Below, one piece after another: positions 48,862-57,359 of a stretch of 64,000 bases of DNA (position 1 is the first letter of the stretch; the number at the start of each line of letters is the position of its first letter). Both the position numbers and the translations under genes were made by a program. The DNA is from an uncultured Ectothiorhodospiraceae bacterium (GTDB lineage: Bacteria > Pseudomonadota > Gammaproteobacteria > Nitrococcales > Nitrococcaceae). The stretch is taken from the NCBI GenBank assembly GCA_913056385.1, contig CAJXND010000003.1:18690-82689 (forward strand). The letters are read 5' to 3'. Below the pieces are notes generated by a model. It was not told the DNA's origin. It saw only the letters and a list, made by a program, of their open reading frames with translations, and did not search any database.

Positions 48862-50117
48862 GCGGGCCTTCGGAGCCGCGTCGGGTCGTCCGGGCCTGGG
48901 CGCTCTACGACTGGGCCAATTCGGGCTTCGCCACGGTGGTGCTGGCGGGGTTCTTCCCGATTGTCTTCCAGGACTACTGGAGTGGTGCGGCGGAGCCATC
49001 GGTGGCCAATCTGCGGCTGGGCTGGGCCAACGGGCTGGCCAGCCTGGTGATCGTGCTCATCGCGCCGCTGGCCGGTGCGATGGCCGACCGGGCGGGTCGG
49101 CGCAAGCGGGCACTGCTCCTGTTCGCCTTCCCCGCGGCGGCCCTCACGGCGCTGTTCGCGCTGGTGCCGGCGGGCATGTGGTGGCTGGCGGCCGGGCTTT
49201 TCGTGCTGGCCACGGTCGGCTTCATGGCCGCTAATCTCTTCTATGACGCCCTGCTGGTGGCGATTGCGCCACGCCGGCGCTGGCATGCGGTGTCCGGTTT
49301 CGGGTTCGGACTCGGTTACCTGGGCGGTGGCCTGCTCTATCTCGGGTGCGTGGTGGCCGTGCTGCGGCCTGGCTGGTTCGGTCTCGGCTCGGCACTGGAG
49401 GCCGCCCTGGCCGCCTTCATCGCCACCGGGCTATGGTGGGCGGTGTTCAGCCTGCCCCTGGCATTCCGTGTCCCGGAACCCCCGGGCACTGCCCCCCGCA
49501 CGGCGGCGCTGCCGGGTGGGCTGCGGCAGCTCCGCGCGACCCTTGGCCATCTGCGTGCCCATCGGCCGGTGTGGATTTTCCTGCTCGCCTACTGGCTCTA
49601 CATTGATGGCGTCGGCACCACCATCCGCATGGCGGTGGCCTACGGCCGGTCGCTCGGCTTCGAGCAGAACGATCTGATCGTGGCGTTGCTGATCACCCAG
49701 TTCGTGGGCTTTCCGGCCGCCATCGCCATGGGGGCGCTGGGTGAGCGCATCGGCGCCCGGCGCGGTATCCTGCTCGGCCTCGCGCTGTATATCGTCATCG
49801 CCGTCTGGGGGGCCTTCATCCGGGCACCCTGGGAGTTCTATACCATCGCGGCGCTGGTGGGACTGGTGCAGGGCGGTGTGCAGGCCCTCAGCCGATCATT
49901 CTACGCGGGGCTCATTCCGCCGGAGCGGGCTGGCGAGTTCTTTGGCTTCTATAATCTGCTGGGCAAGTTCGCCGCACTCATCGGACCGCCGCTGTTCGGC
50001 CTGCTCGGGGTGTGGTTCGGTGATGTGCGCTACTCGATGCTGGCGCTGATCGTATTGTTCATGGCCGGCGCGCTGCTGCTGACGCGCGTCGATACAGACG
50101 AAGGGGAGAGACGATGA
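48858..50117 (+). CDS. UMF1-family (Atg22-like) MFS transporter
   Basis: 419 aa, 12 predicted membrane segments. The N-terminus RVVRAWALYDWANSGFATVVLAGFFPIVFQDYW is characteristic of UMF1/Atg22-like MFS proteins; FYAGLIPPERAGEFFGFYNLLGKFAALIGPPLFG is the conserved late segment. Substrate unknown (relatives are proposed amino-acid or peptide exporters). It overlaps rimI and DUF2970 by 4 bases each, so all are one transcript. Confidence 0.85.
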   Translation: MSGPSEPRRVVRAWALYDWANSGFATVVLAGFFPIVFQDYWSGAAEPSVANLRLGWANGLASLVIVLIAPLAGAMADRAGRRKRALLLFAFPAAALTALFALVPAGMWWLAAGLFVLATVGFMAANLFYDALLVAIAPRRRWHAVSGFGFGLGYLGGGLLYLGCVVAVLRPGWFGLGSALEAALAAFIATGLWWAVFSLPLAFRVPEPPGTAPRTAALPGGLRQLRATLGHLRAHRPVWIFLLAYWLYIDGVGTTIRMAVAYGRSLGFEQNDLIVALLITQFVGFPAAIAMGALGERIGARRGILLGLALYIVIAVWGAFIRAPWEFYTIAALVGLVQGGVQALSRSFYAGLIPPERAGEFFGFYNLLGKFAALIGPPLFGLLGVWFGDVRYSMLALIVLFMAGALLLTRVDTDEGERR

Positions 50118-50341
50118 CGGATAACGGTGAGCCGGACAACGGGCAGCGTCGGCTGTCGGTCTGGCAGGTGATCAAGAGCACTGCGGCGGCGGCCTTCGGC
50201 GTGCAGACCGAAAACGCGCGACGCCGCGATTTCACCCAGGGCAGCGCGGCGAGTTTCATCATCGCCGGGCTGCTGTTCACCGTGGCCTTCGTGGTGGGCC
50301 TGCTGGTCGTGGTTAACCTGGTACTGAGCCAGGCCGGCTAG
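50114..50341 (+). CDS. DUF2970 small membrane protein
   Basis: 75 aa. N-terminal RRLSVWQVIKSTAAAAFGVQTENARRRDF matches DUF2970. It is followed by a single hydrophobic helix (SFIIAGLLFTVAFVVGLLVVVNLVL). Function unknown. It is coupled to the UMF1 gene by a 4-base overlap, and its 3' end overlaps the convergent symporter gene by 29 bases. Confidence 0.8.
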   Translation: MTDNGEPDNGQRRLSVWQVIKSTAAAAFGVQTENARRRDFTQGSAASFIIAGLLFTVAFVVGLLVVVNLVLSQAG

Positions 50342-51704
50342 CGGGCGCCAGGCGCGCCACCAGCCAGGTCATCGCGGCCGAACCCAGCAAGGCACCCAGG
50401 AACGGACCCAGCGTCGGGGTCGCGTCGGGGAAGCTGGCGCCCAGCAGGCCGGCGGCGATCGAGCCATCCGCGACGCTGCCTGGCACCACCGCGCCGACCA
50501 GCCCGGCCAGCGCGCCGGCAATGGCTGCTCTGGGCGGGACCCGGTCGGACAGGCCGCTCAGCAGCGGGACCACGGCGGTGGCGCAGAGCAAATCCGCGAT
50601 CAGGAAGAGTCGCAGCACGGAGATTTCCTGCAGGGCGAGCCCGACCACCGGCAGCATCAGGAGTGCCGAGAGCCAGCGGGCGCCGCTCAGTCCCAGTCGG
50701 CCGCTCTCGGTCACGCCGAGCGAGACCAGCGCGTTCTGCAGCGTATCCACGGACGAGGCCACCAGCGTGATCGCCAGGATCAGCGCCGGCAGCGTGAGCC
50801 AACCGGGCGCATCGCCGAGGAGGGCGAAGAAGGGAATCGGCGGCGTCCCGAGGTCGAGTCCGCGCACCGCCGCGAGCACACCGGCACCACCGAGTATCGC
50901 CACGACGACAATGGTGGCCGCGCCGCCCAGCAGGGCACCGCGCCGCAGCGACCGATCGTCCCGGGCCGCCCAGACCCGCTGCCAGTAGCCTTGGTGAAAG
51001 AGGTTGGCGGCGGTGACAGCGATGATCAGCGTCGCGGCCACCGACAGCCCGGTGCCCGGCCCGGGCGAGGGGAAGCGGCCCGCCATCGGATCGGTCGACG
51101 CCGGGACCAGACCGAGGGCCCCGTAGCCCACCACGCCGATCAGTGCGATCAGCAGCCAGGCCTGCCAGCGATCGGTGATGAGGCTGGCGCGCAGGCCGCC
51201 GATCGCGGTGTAGAGCAGGGTGGCCATCGCCACGGCAACGATCACGTACTGCCCGTCGACCCCGGAGAGCAGGCTCGTAATGGCGCCGATGGCCGTGAGC
51301 TCCGCGGCGAGGAAACAGAGCATATAGAGCACTGACAGGGCGGCCACCCAGTACCGGAACCCCGTGCCGAAGCGGCTGGCCGTGAACTCCGTCAGGCTCC
51401 GGCCGCCGGGCAGGCGCCGGCGGATGGCCGGCCCCAGCAGACCGAGGATGATGAACGGCAGCGCCGAGCCCAGGGCATAGCCGGCGACCGCGACCGGACC
51501 GACGAACGCGCCGACCTCGGGCGGTGCGAACAGGATCCAGGCGCCCATGCCCGAGGCAAGGAAGGACAGCCCCACGGTGGTGCCGCTCTGCGAGCGTCGG
51601 GCGGTGAGATAGTCGTCGAGTCCCGCCGTATGACGGGCACGCAGTCCGAGGCCGATGAAAACAAGCAGTGCAGCGGCAATCGCCGCCAGGGTCAGGGCAG
51701 GCAT
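50313..51704 (-). CDS. Sodium:solute symporter (SSS family), TPP-riboswitch controlled
   Basis: 463 aa, about 13 membrane segments. SSS-type features: LDDYLTARRSQSGTTVGLSFLASGMGAWILFAPPEVGAFVG near the N-terminus, LTEFTASRFG, and TAIGGLRASLITDRWQAWLLIA (the GG-T-D region). The upstream TPP riboswitch predicts transport of thiamine or a precursor/part (such as HMP). Earlier comparative work named thiamine-regulated SSS genes ThiV; whether this is that group needs alignment. The start codon abuts the riboswitch P1 helix. Confidence 0.85.
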   Translation of the reverse strand: MPALTLAAIAAALLVFIGLGLRARHTAGLDDYLTARRSQSGTTVGLSFLASGMGAWILFAPPEVGAFVGPVAVAGYALGSALPFIILGLLGPAIRRRLPGGRSLTEFTASRFGTGFRYWVAALSVLYMLCFLAAELTAIGAITSLLSGVDGQYVIVAVAMATLLYTAIGGLRASLITDRWQAWLLIALIGVVGYGALGLVPASTDPMAGRFPSPGPGTGLSVAATLIIAVTAANLFHQGYWQRVWAARDDRSLRRGALLGGAATIVVVAILGGAGVLAAVRGLDLGTPPIPFFALLGDAPGWLTLPALILAITLVASSVDTLQNALVSLGVTESGRLGLSGARWLSALLMLPVVGLALQEISVLRLFLIADLLCATAVVPLLSGLSDRVPPRAAIAGALAGLVGAVVPGSVADGSIAAGLLGASFPDATPTLGPFLGALLGSAAMTWLVARLAPASRPGSVPG

Positions 51705-51790
51705 GTCGCACTTCCTCCGCCGGTATGATCCGGTTCAGGTTCCAGGGTCAGCGCGATGCGCACTCTCAGTCCGAAGACTCCCCTGGCGAC
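51705..51790 (-). promoter_or_regulatory. TPP riboswitch (THI element)
   Basis: Reading the minus strand: P1 arm GTCGC, AGGGGAGTCTTCGGACTGAGAG (conserved CTGAGA), GCGCATCGCGC hairpin, TGACCC, GAACCTGAACCGGATCATACCGGCGGAGGAAG, then P1 arm GCGAC. The conserved ACCTGA..GGATCATACCGGCG(G/A)AGGAAG block is unmistakable. The 3' P1 arm directly precedes ATG, and the Shine-Dalgarno GGAGGAAG lies inside the ligand-binding 3' part, so thiamine pyrophosphate should block translation of the symporter. The remaining 84 bases up to the SDR stop at 51875 show nothing clear besides this element. Confidence 0.93.
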
Positions 51791-51874
51791 GTGATTTCAG
51801 ATTGTTGATCGGGCCAGAGTATGCCGGTGGGCGGTCGGCGGTGCAAACCGGCCGCCGCCGGACCGCAGTCGTGG

Positions 51875-52600
51875 TCAGCCGGCGCTGAAACCACCGTCCA
51901 CGGGCAGGCTGATGCCGTGGATCATGCTGGCGGCGGGTCCCATGAGAAAGGCCACTGCCCCGGCGATCTCCTCCGGCTCGGCAAACCGGCCGAGCGGGAT
52001 GCGTGATTTCATCCGCCCGGCCTTCTCCGGATCGCTCCAGGCCTGTTCGGCCATCGGGGTCCGCGTGACGACGGGGTCGACGCTGTTGACCCGGATCCCC
52101 TGACTGCCCCACTCGACGGCCAGCACCCGGGTGATGGCATCGAGCCCCGCCTTGGATGCGCAGTAGGCGGCGTGTCCCGGCGTCCCGACCCAGGCGGCGA
52201 TGCTCGAGACGTTGACGATGGCCCCCGGACAGTCCCTTGCAATGAGACTCCGGGCGACCTGCTGGGCGAGGATCAGTGGTGCCGTCGTATTCACGGCCAG
52301 CGTCTCGTTCATCTGATCCACGCTGACGTTCAGCGCATCCTCCACCACGACCATGCCGGCGCAGTTGACCAGGCCGTCCAGTGGCATGATCGGGGCAACG
52401 GCCTGCTCAATGCGCCCGCTGTCGGCAAGGTCGCAGCGCAGGGTCCGGCAGCCCGTGGCGGCGGAGAGGGCCTCAAGATCGGCCGCGCTGCGGGCCAGGC
52501 CGATCACCTCGGCGCCCTCGGCCTGCAGCCGGGGGACGATGGCGGCACCGATGCCCTTGCCGGCGCCGGTGACCAGAATGCGCTGTCCGGCCAGTGACAT
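51875..52600 (-). CDS. SDR oxidoreductase, L-xylulose reductase (DCXR)-like
   Basis: 241 aa from MSLAGQRILV (ATG complement 52598-52600); the track start upstream runs into the SIS gene. Cofactor motif TGAGKGIGAAIVPRL, NCAG, catalytic Ser in IVNVSSIAAW, YCASK (YxxxK), and DPVVTRTPMAEQAWSDPEKAGRMKSRIPLGRFAEPEEI. Its similarity to dicarbonyl/L-xylulose reductase is specific (SLIARDCPGAIVNVSS; WSDP.KA). It interconverts a ketose with a polyol, or a related pair. Last gene of the polyol operon; 4 bases separate it from the SIS gene. Confidence 0.83.
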   Translation of the reverse strand: MSLAGQRILVTGAGKGIGAAIVPRLQAEGAEVIGLARSAADLEALSAATGCRTLRCDLADSGRIEQAVAPIMPLDGLVNCAGMVVVEDALNVSVDQMNETLAVNTTAPLILAQQVARSLIARDCPGAIVNVSSIAAWVGTPGHAAYCASKAGLDAITRVLAVEWGSQGIRVNSVDPVVTRTPMAEQAWSDPEKAGRMKSRIPLGRFAEPEEIAGAVAFLMGPAASMIHGISLPVDGGFSAG

Positions 52601-52604
52601 TCCG

Positions 52605-53165
52605 CTACTCCAGGTTGGTGTGACGGGCACGCATCCCGCCCTCTTCCGTACCCAGTCGCTCGCGCAACTGCCGCACCAGCAGTTCGCCGACGATGAAGAG
52701 CGCGCCCTCGTAGGCGCTGCCCATGGGCAGGATGGCCCCGTCGTTGCCGCCCCCGGCCATGGTGCGCGCCGGGAGCTGCAGCACGATATCGGCATGACCG
52801 CCGAGGGCGGCGCGGGGCTGTGCGGTCAGTAACACCACCCGCGCGCCGGCATCCCGGGCGACCGTCATGAGTGCGGACACGGTGGCGAAGTGGCCGGGCC
52901 CGGCACTGACCAGCAACAGATCCCCCCGGGCGATCGGCGGCGCGGTCATGTCACCGACCACGGCGGTCTCCAGGCCGAGGTGGTAGAGCCGCATGGTAAG
53001 GGCCCGGATCATCAGGCCCTCGCGGCCGACCCCATAGCAGGCAACGCGTCGGGCGGTGGCGATGGCCTCCATCACCGCCGTGAGGTTGTCCGGGTCGACG
53101 GCATCGAATACCCCGGCGATTTCATCGCAGGCCCGTCGGGCATTCAGCGCCAGTGTGCCCGTCAT
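52605..53165 (-). CDS. SIS-domain sugar-phosphate isomerase (HxlB/PHI-like)
   Basis: 186 aa, the size of 6-phospho-3-hexuloisomerase. YGVGREGLMIRALTMRLYHLGLETAVVGDMTAPPIARGDLLLVSAGPGHFATV matches the SIS fold of HxlB, but the HxlB phosphate loop reads SAGPG instead of SGSGE. The end GAILPMGSAYEGALFIVGELLVRQL also fits. A ketose/aldose phosphate isomerase is likely; no hexulose-phosphate synthase (HxlA) is present, so a RuMP cycle is not supported. Overlaps the sorC gene by 4 bases. Confidence 0.7.
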   Translation of the reverse strand: MTGTLALNARRACDEIAGVFDAVDPDNLTAVMEAIATARRVACYGVGREGLMIRALTMRLYHLGLETAVVGDMTAPPIARGDLLLVSAGPGHFATVSALMTVARDAGARVVLLTAQPRAALGGHADIVLQLPARTMAGGGNDGAILPMGSAYEGALFIVGELLVRQLRERLGTEEGGMRARHTNLE

Positions 53166-54142
53166 GATGCCGTCTCCGTGGTGAGCGCGATGGCGGTGTC
53201 CTCATCGGTGACGAACACATCGGCATAGCCGCCCCGCAGGACGGCGAGATTGGCGGCGCGCTTGTGCTCGCCCCCGGAAATCACCACGGTCCACGGGTTT
53301 TCACGCAGGGCCTCCAGGTCGATGGCCACGGTGCGGCGGTTGAGGGAATGGTCGATCAGCTCGCCGTTGGCATCGATGAAGTGCCCGAGCAGATCGCCCA
53401 CCGCGCCGGCGGCCAGCAGTTCGTCGAGATCGCCGTCATCACTCAGCCCGTACTGGACAATCAGTGACTGCGTGATGTCGCCCACCGTGACGATGCTGAT
53501 GTCGCTCGCCAGCGCCTTGTCGTGCGTCTCGCGAATGGCCCCCTGGCGCAGGATGATGTCGCGGTCGGCCTCGCTGCCCGCGTAGATGGGTGCGGCATAG
53601 AAGTGGCGGTCGGCACCGTAGCGATCGGCGAAATCCGAGATGATCTCGAAGGTGTTGATGTGAGAGCAGTGGGCGAGCCCACCCTGCAGGGAGATCACCG
53701 AGACATCCTGCCGGTTGCGCGCGGGCAGGGCCCGGATGACCGAGCGCAGGGTCTGCCCCCAGCCGATGCCTACGTTCATGCCGTCCTCGATGCGCTCATC
53801 GAGGTACTCGGCGCCACCGACGCCCAGGGTCTCCCGGATCATGGACGGATCCGCCGGGTTGGGGATGACCACCGCCTCGCGCAGGCGGAAGCGCTGGATG
53901 AGCGCCTCCTCCAGCGCGATGCAGGGTGTCAGTCGTCCGTTGATGGTGATCTGCACGAGTCCGCTCTCGCGGCAGGCCGCGAGGAGCCGATTGATCCGCA
54001 CCCGGCTCATGCCCAGGCGATTGGCGATCTGCTGCTGGGTCAGGTTGCCGACGAAGTAGTACCAGGCCACCCGGGTCTGCAGTTGTTCCTCCGGATCCAC
54101 GCCGCCACGAAGCGGTTCGGCGTCAGGCTGAGGCAGATTCAT
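53162..54142 (-). CDS. SorC/DeoR-type sugar-binding transcription regulator
   Basis: 326 aa. N-terminal HTH ~34-56 (LTQQQIANRLGMSRVRINRLLA) and a sugar-phosphate-binding SorC domain (VGIGWGQTLRSVI, DVSVISLQGGLAHCSHINTFEIISDFADRYGADRHFYAAPIYA). It likely senses a phosphorylated sugar of the pathway and controls the operon, itself included; the divergent promoters at 58.4 kb are the natural target (inference). Coupled with the SIS gene. 37 bases from malG-like. Confidence 0.88.
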   Translation of the reverse strand: MNLPQPDAEPLRGGVDPEEQLQTRVAWYYFVGNLTQQQIANRLGMSRVRINRLLAACRESGLVQITINGRLTPCIALEEALIQRFRLREAVVIPNPADPSMIRETLGVGGAEYLDERIEDGMNVGIGWGQTLRSVIRALPARNRQDVSVISLQGGLAHCSHINTFEIISDFADRYGADRHFYAAPIYAGSEADRDIILRQGAIRETHDKALASDISIVTVGDITQSLIVQYGLSDDGDLDELLAAGAVGDLLGHFIDANGELIDHSLNRRTVAIDLEALRENPWTVVISGGEHKRAANLAVLRGGYADVFVTDEDTAIALTTETAS

Positions 54143-54179
54143 CGTTGTTACTCCCCGGTCGACGGTGATAGGCCGTTGC

Positions 54180-55019
54180 TTACTTGACCGCGCCCATGGT
54201 CAGACCCTGGACCAGTCGCCCGGAGACGAGCATGGCAAAAATCACCATCGGTAGCACGATCATCGTACCCGTGGCCATGATCACGCCCCAGGGCAGCTCG
54301 TAGCCGCTCATGAAGCTGGTCGCGGCCAGCGGCGCCGTCCGTGCCTGGGTGCGCGTGAGCACCAGGGCGTAGAGCAGATCGTTCCAGGCGAAGATGAATG
54401 ACAGGATCGCCGAGACCACCACGCCGGGCATGGCCAGCGGCAGATTGATGCGCCAGAAGATGGTCCAGGCGCGGGCCCCCTCCAGCCGTGCCGCCTCGTC
54501 CAGCGCCACCGGGACACCGCGGAACTGATCGGTGCAGATCCAGACCACGATGGGCAGGGTGAAGGTCAGGTAGATCAGGATCAGCACCAGGTGGGTGTCG
54601 ATGAGGTCGAGCGAGTTGGCGATCAGGAATACCGGAACGGCCAGCACGATGGGGCTGACCATGCGGTTGGTGATGTACCAGAACCACAGTTCGCGCTTGC
54701 CCCGGAACTCGTAGCGCGCCAGCGCGTAGGCGGCCGGCGTACCCAGCACCACCGCCAGCAGGGTTGTGCAGGAGGCCACGATGGTGGAGTTCAGCAGCGC
54801 ATGGGCGACGCCGGAGTCGAACAGCGCCTCGCGGTAGTTGGCGAGCGTGGGCGAGAAGAACCACACCGGATCGCGGGCGACGGCGTCGGCGCGGGTCTTC
54901 AGGCTGGTGGTGACCATCCAGTAGAACGGGAAAATGGAGGTGAGGACCACCACGGCCAGACCGAGGAAGTGACCGACGGGCGCGATGCGGCGCCGGGTCG
55001 CGGCGGCTTCGGCGCTCAT
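54180..55019 (-). CDS. Carbohydrate ABC transporter permease (MalG type)
   Basis: 279 aa from MSAEAAATRR (ATG complement 55017-55019). About six TM segments; EAA coupling loop in DEAARLEGARAWTIFWRINLPLAMPGVV. MalG-like end SGRLVQGLTMGAVK. Works with the MalF-type permease and MalK-type ATPase. Start overlaps the upstream permease stop by 4 bases. Confidence 0.92.
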   Translation of the reverse strand: MSAEAAATRRRIAPVGHFLGLAVVVLTSIFPFYWMVTTSLKTRADAVARDPVWFFSPTLANYREALFDSGVAHALLNSTIVASCTTLLAVVLGTPAAYALARYEFRGKRELWFWYITNRMVSPIVLAVPVFLIANSLDLIDTHLVLILIYLTFTLPIVVWICTDQFRGVPVALDEAARLEGARAWTIFWRINLPLAMPGVVVSAILSFIFAWNDLLYALVLTRTQARTAPLAATSFMSGYELPWGVIMATGTMIVLPMVIFAMLVSGRLVQGLTMGAVK

Positions 55020-55897
55020 AGCTCGGCCTCCTTGTAGACATAGCGGATGTAGAGTCGCGAGAGCACGATGCAGAAGACCAGCAGGACCACGGCCTGGGCC
55101 GAGGCGAGGCCGAGGTCGAAGACCCGGAATCCGACCCGCTGGATGTAGACACTGATGAGCTCGGTGGCGGCGCCGGGGCCACCTCGCGTCATGGTGAAGA
55201 TTTTGTCGAACTCCTTGAGCACGTCCGCCGTGCGAAGGATCAGGATGGCGGTGAGCCCCGGCAGCAGAAACGGCATCTGGACATGACGGAGGATACGCAG
55301 GGCGCTCGGCGTCTCGAGCCTTGCCGCCTCCTCGGTCTCCTTCGGCACCATGCTCAGGCCGGCGAGCAGGATGAGTGTGCAGAACGGGGTCCACTGCCAG
55401 ACGTCCATGATGATCAGGGCGACGAAGGCCATGGTGGGGTCACCCAGCCAGTCGGTCACCGGAATGCCGACCCAGCCGAGCATGTCGTTGGCCACGCCGA
55501 ATTCACGGTTGAAGATGAGTCGGCCGATCAGACCGACCACGGCATAGGTGGTCGCCAGCGGGATCACCAGCGAAACCCTCGCCACGGAGCGCATGAAACT
55601 CAGCCCCGGCCGGTGGAGCAGCAGCGCGGCCCACAAGCCGATGGCGATCTGTATCGGAACGGCGGTCACCAGGAAGGTGACGGTGCGCCCCAGGGATGAC
55701 CAGAACGTGCCGTCGGTGAGCACCGTCAGGTAATTCTCGAGACCGACGAATGGTTTGCCCGCGGCAGGTCGCGCCAGATTGTACTCGTGCAGCGAGTTGA
55801 ACACGGCGAACAGGATCGGTGCCAGGCCGATGGCCAGCAGGGCAATCACCGATGGCGCGATGAACCAGAAGGCCGGAGTGTTGGATCGGCTCGACAT
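55016..55897 (-). CDS. Carbohydrate ABC transporter permease (MalF type)
   Basis: 293 aa, six to seven TM segments: FWFIAPSVIALLAIGLAPILFAVFNSLHEYNLA at the N-terminus and EAA loop EAARLETPSALRILRHVQMPFLLPGLTA. It pairs with the MalG-type permease. It follows a strong stem-loop after the solute-binding gene, so it is likely expressed less than that gene. Confidence 0.92.
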   Translation of the reverse strand: MSSRSNTPAFWFIAPSVIALLAIGLAPILFAVFNSLHEYNLARPAAGKPFVGLENYLTVLTDGTFWSSLGRTVTFLVTAVPIQIAIGLWAALLLHRPGLSFMRSVARVSLVIPLATTYAVVGLIGRLIFNREFGVANDMLGWVGIPVTDWLGDPTMAFVALIIMDVWQWTPFCTLILLAGLSMVPKETEEAARLETPSALRILRHVQMPFLLPGLTAILILRTADVLKEFDKIFTMTRGGPGAATELISVYIQRVGFRVFDLGLASAQAVVLLVFCIVLSRLYIRYVYKEAEL

Positions 55898-55920
55898 GGG
55901 ATTCTCTCTTCTCGGGAAGA

Positions 55921-55946
55921 CGGCGCCCGGGCATCCCCGGGCGCCG
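55921..55946 (-). other. Strong intergenic stem-loop after the solute-binding gene
   Basis: Perfect 11-bp inverted repeat CGGCGCCCGGG / CCCGGGCGCCG with a 4-base loop, 13 bases after the solute-binding gene stop and 24 bases before the permease start. No U-tract follows on the minus strand, so an mRNA-protecting or partial-attenuation hairpin is more likely than a terminator, as in other binding-protein operons. Confidence 0.65.
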
Positions 55947-55958
55947 GTCGGTTGCCGA

Positions 55959-57299
55959 TTACTTCAGGAGCGGCTTGTCGCCGTCGTAATAGCCGGCGTC
56001 GTCGAGGACCTCCTCGACCTTGTCACCGAGGTCGGCCGCGCCTTCCTCGACATCCACCTCACCGAGCATCATGCGGGTGCCATCCAGGGCGATGATTTCG
56101 GAGAGCTCCGGCCATTCCGGGAAGCGTGGCCGGAAAGAGGCCACTGCAGTGTCAGCCTCCCAGGACTGGACCATGGGCGGGATATAGCTGTACGCCTCGA
56201 GCAGTGCCTCATCCTCGTACACGCCCATACGGCCGCTGACGCCACCGGCCTCGACGAAGTCACGGGCCATCTCCTGGCCGGTAATCCACTGGATGAACAG
56301 CCATGAAGCGATCTGCTCGTCGGTGCTGCTTCCCGAGTTCACCGCCAGCGAGAAACCACCCAGCGCCGGCTTGAGGCCGGCCGGGCCTTCCGGCTCGGTG
56401 GTCACGCCCAGGCAGTCGACGATGGTCGACTGGTCCGCGTCGGCCAGCGTGGGATAGAAGGCGGACCATTCGGTGATCATCGCCACCTGGCCCTGAGCGA
56501 GGGCATCCACGGCCTCGGCATGGTCATAGTCGACGATGCCCGGGGGCATGTACTCCATCAGGTCCTGGCGGAACTGCAGGCCGCGGAGCGACTCCTCGGA
56601 GGTCAGGTTGGAGCGGAAGTCCTCGTCCAGCAGCGAGCCGCCGAAGGGCCAGAGCACCCGCATGAAGCTATCCGCGGACTGCGTCTCACCACGCCGCGAC
56701 TGCAGGGCGAAGGCGTACTGGTTGGCGTCGGCATCGGTGAGTGCCGGGCCGTACTCGGTCATCAGTTCGGTCCAGGTCTCCGGCGGGCCGTCGAAGCCGG
56801 CCTCCTCGAGCATGCACTGGTTGTAGAACATCAGCCCCGAGTAGTTATCGAAGGGCAGGCCGTAGACCACGCCATCCCAGGTGCCGAAGGAATCGAGCAG
56901 GACCGGGAAGAAATCATCCAGGGCGAGGTCGGGGTCGGCCAGGGCGGGATCGTCGTAGAACTCCGACAGCGGCGTCAGCCAGCCGTTGGCGGCAAACTCG
57001 CCGATCCACACCACGTCCACCAGGGCGACATCGATGTCACCCCCGCCGACGAAGTTCAGGACCTGACGCTCGCGGGAATTCTCGTAGGGCAGTGTCTCCC
57101 AGGTGACGTCGATACCGGTTCGCTCCTCGAACTCCGGCACGAGCTCGGCGGCGGCCTTGTAGCCCGGACGATCCAGGAACACGGCCTTGATGCTGGTGCC
57201 CTCATAGGGGGCGGCGGCTTCTTCCAGCGACCAGGCCAGGGCCTGCCCGCTGACAGTCATGGCCGCGGCTGCGGCCAGTGCGGTTGCGTATGCACGCAT
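55959..57299 (-). CDS. Sugar/polyol ABC transporter solute-binding protein
   Basis: 446 aa. Signal peptide [22 protein letters not shown], then an MalE-class extracellular binding fold ([55 protein letters not shown]). The mature protein is very acidic, suiting a halophile or its periplasm at high salt. It delivers the substrate to the MalF/MalG permeases. Strong Shine-Dalgarno GAGGAGGAG. 60 bases downstream of the dehydrogenase gene with a weak hairpin at 57321-57336. Confidence 0.9.
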   Translation of the reverse strand: MRAYATALAAAAAMTVSGQALAWSLEEAAAPYEGTSIKAVFLDRPGYKAAAELVPEFEERTGIDVTWETLPYENSRERQVLNFVGGGDIDVALVDVVWIGEFAANGWLTPLSEFYDDPALADPDLALDDFFPVLLDSFGTWDGVVYGLPFDNYSGLMFYNQCMLEEAGFDGPPETWTELMTEYGPALTDADANQYAFALQSRRGETQSADSFMRVLWPFGGSLLDEDFRSNLTSEESLRGLQFRQDLMEYMPPGIVDYDHAEAVDALAQGQVAMITEWSAFYPTLADADQSTIVDCLGVTTEPEGPAGLKPALGGFSLAVNSGSSTDEQIASWLFIQWITGQEMARDFVEAGGVSGRMGVYEDEALLEAYSYIPPMVQSWEADTAVASFRPRFPEWPELSEIIALDGTRMMLGEVDVEEGAADLGDKVEEVLDDAGYYDGDKPLLK

Positions 57300-57359
57300 T
57301 GCTACTCCTCCTCGTTAAAATCAGGGTTTTTCACCCCGCTTACGGTGATCGTTTCCGGT

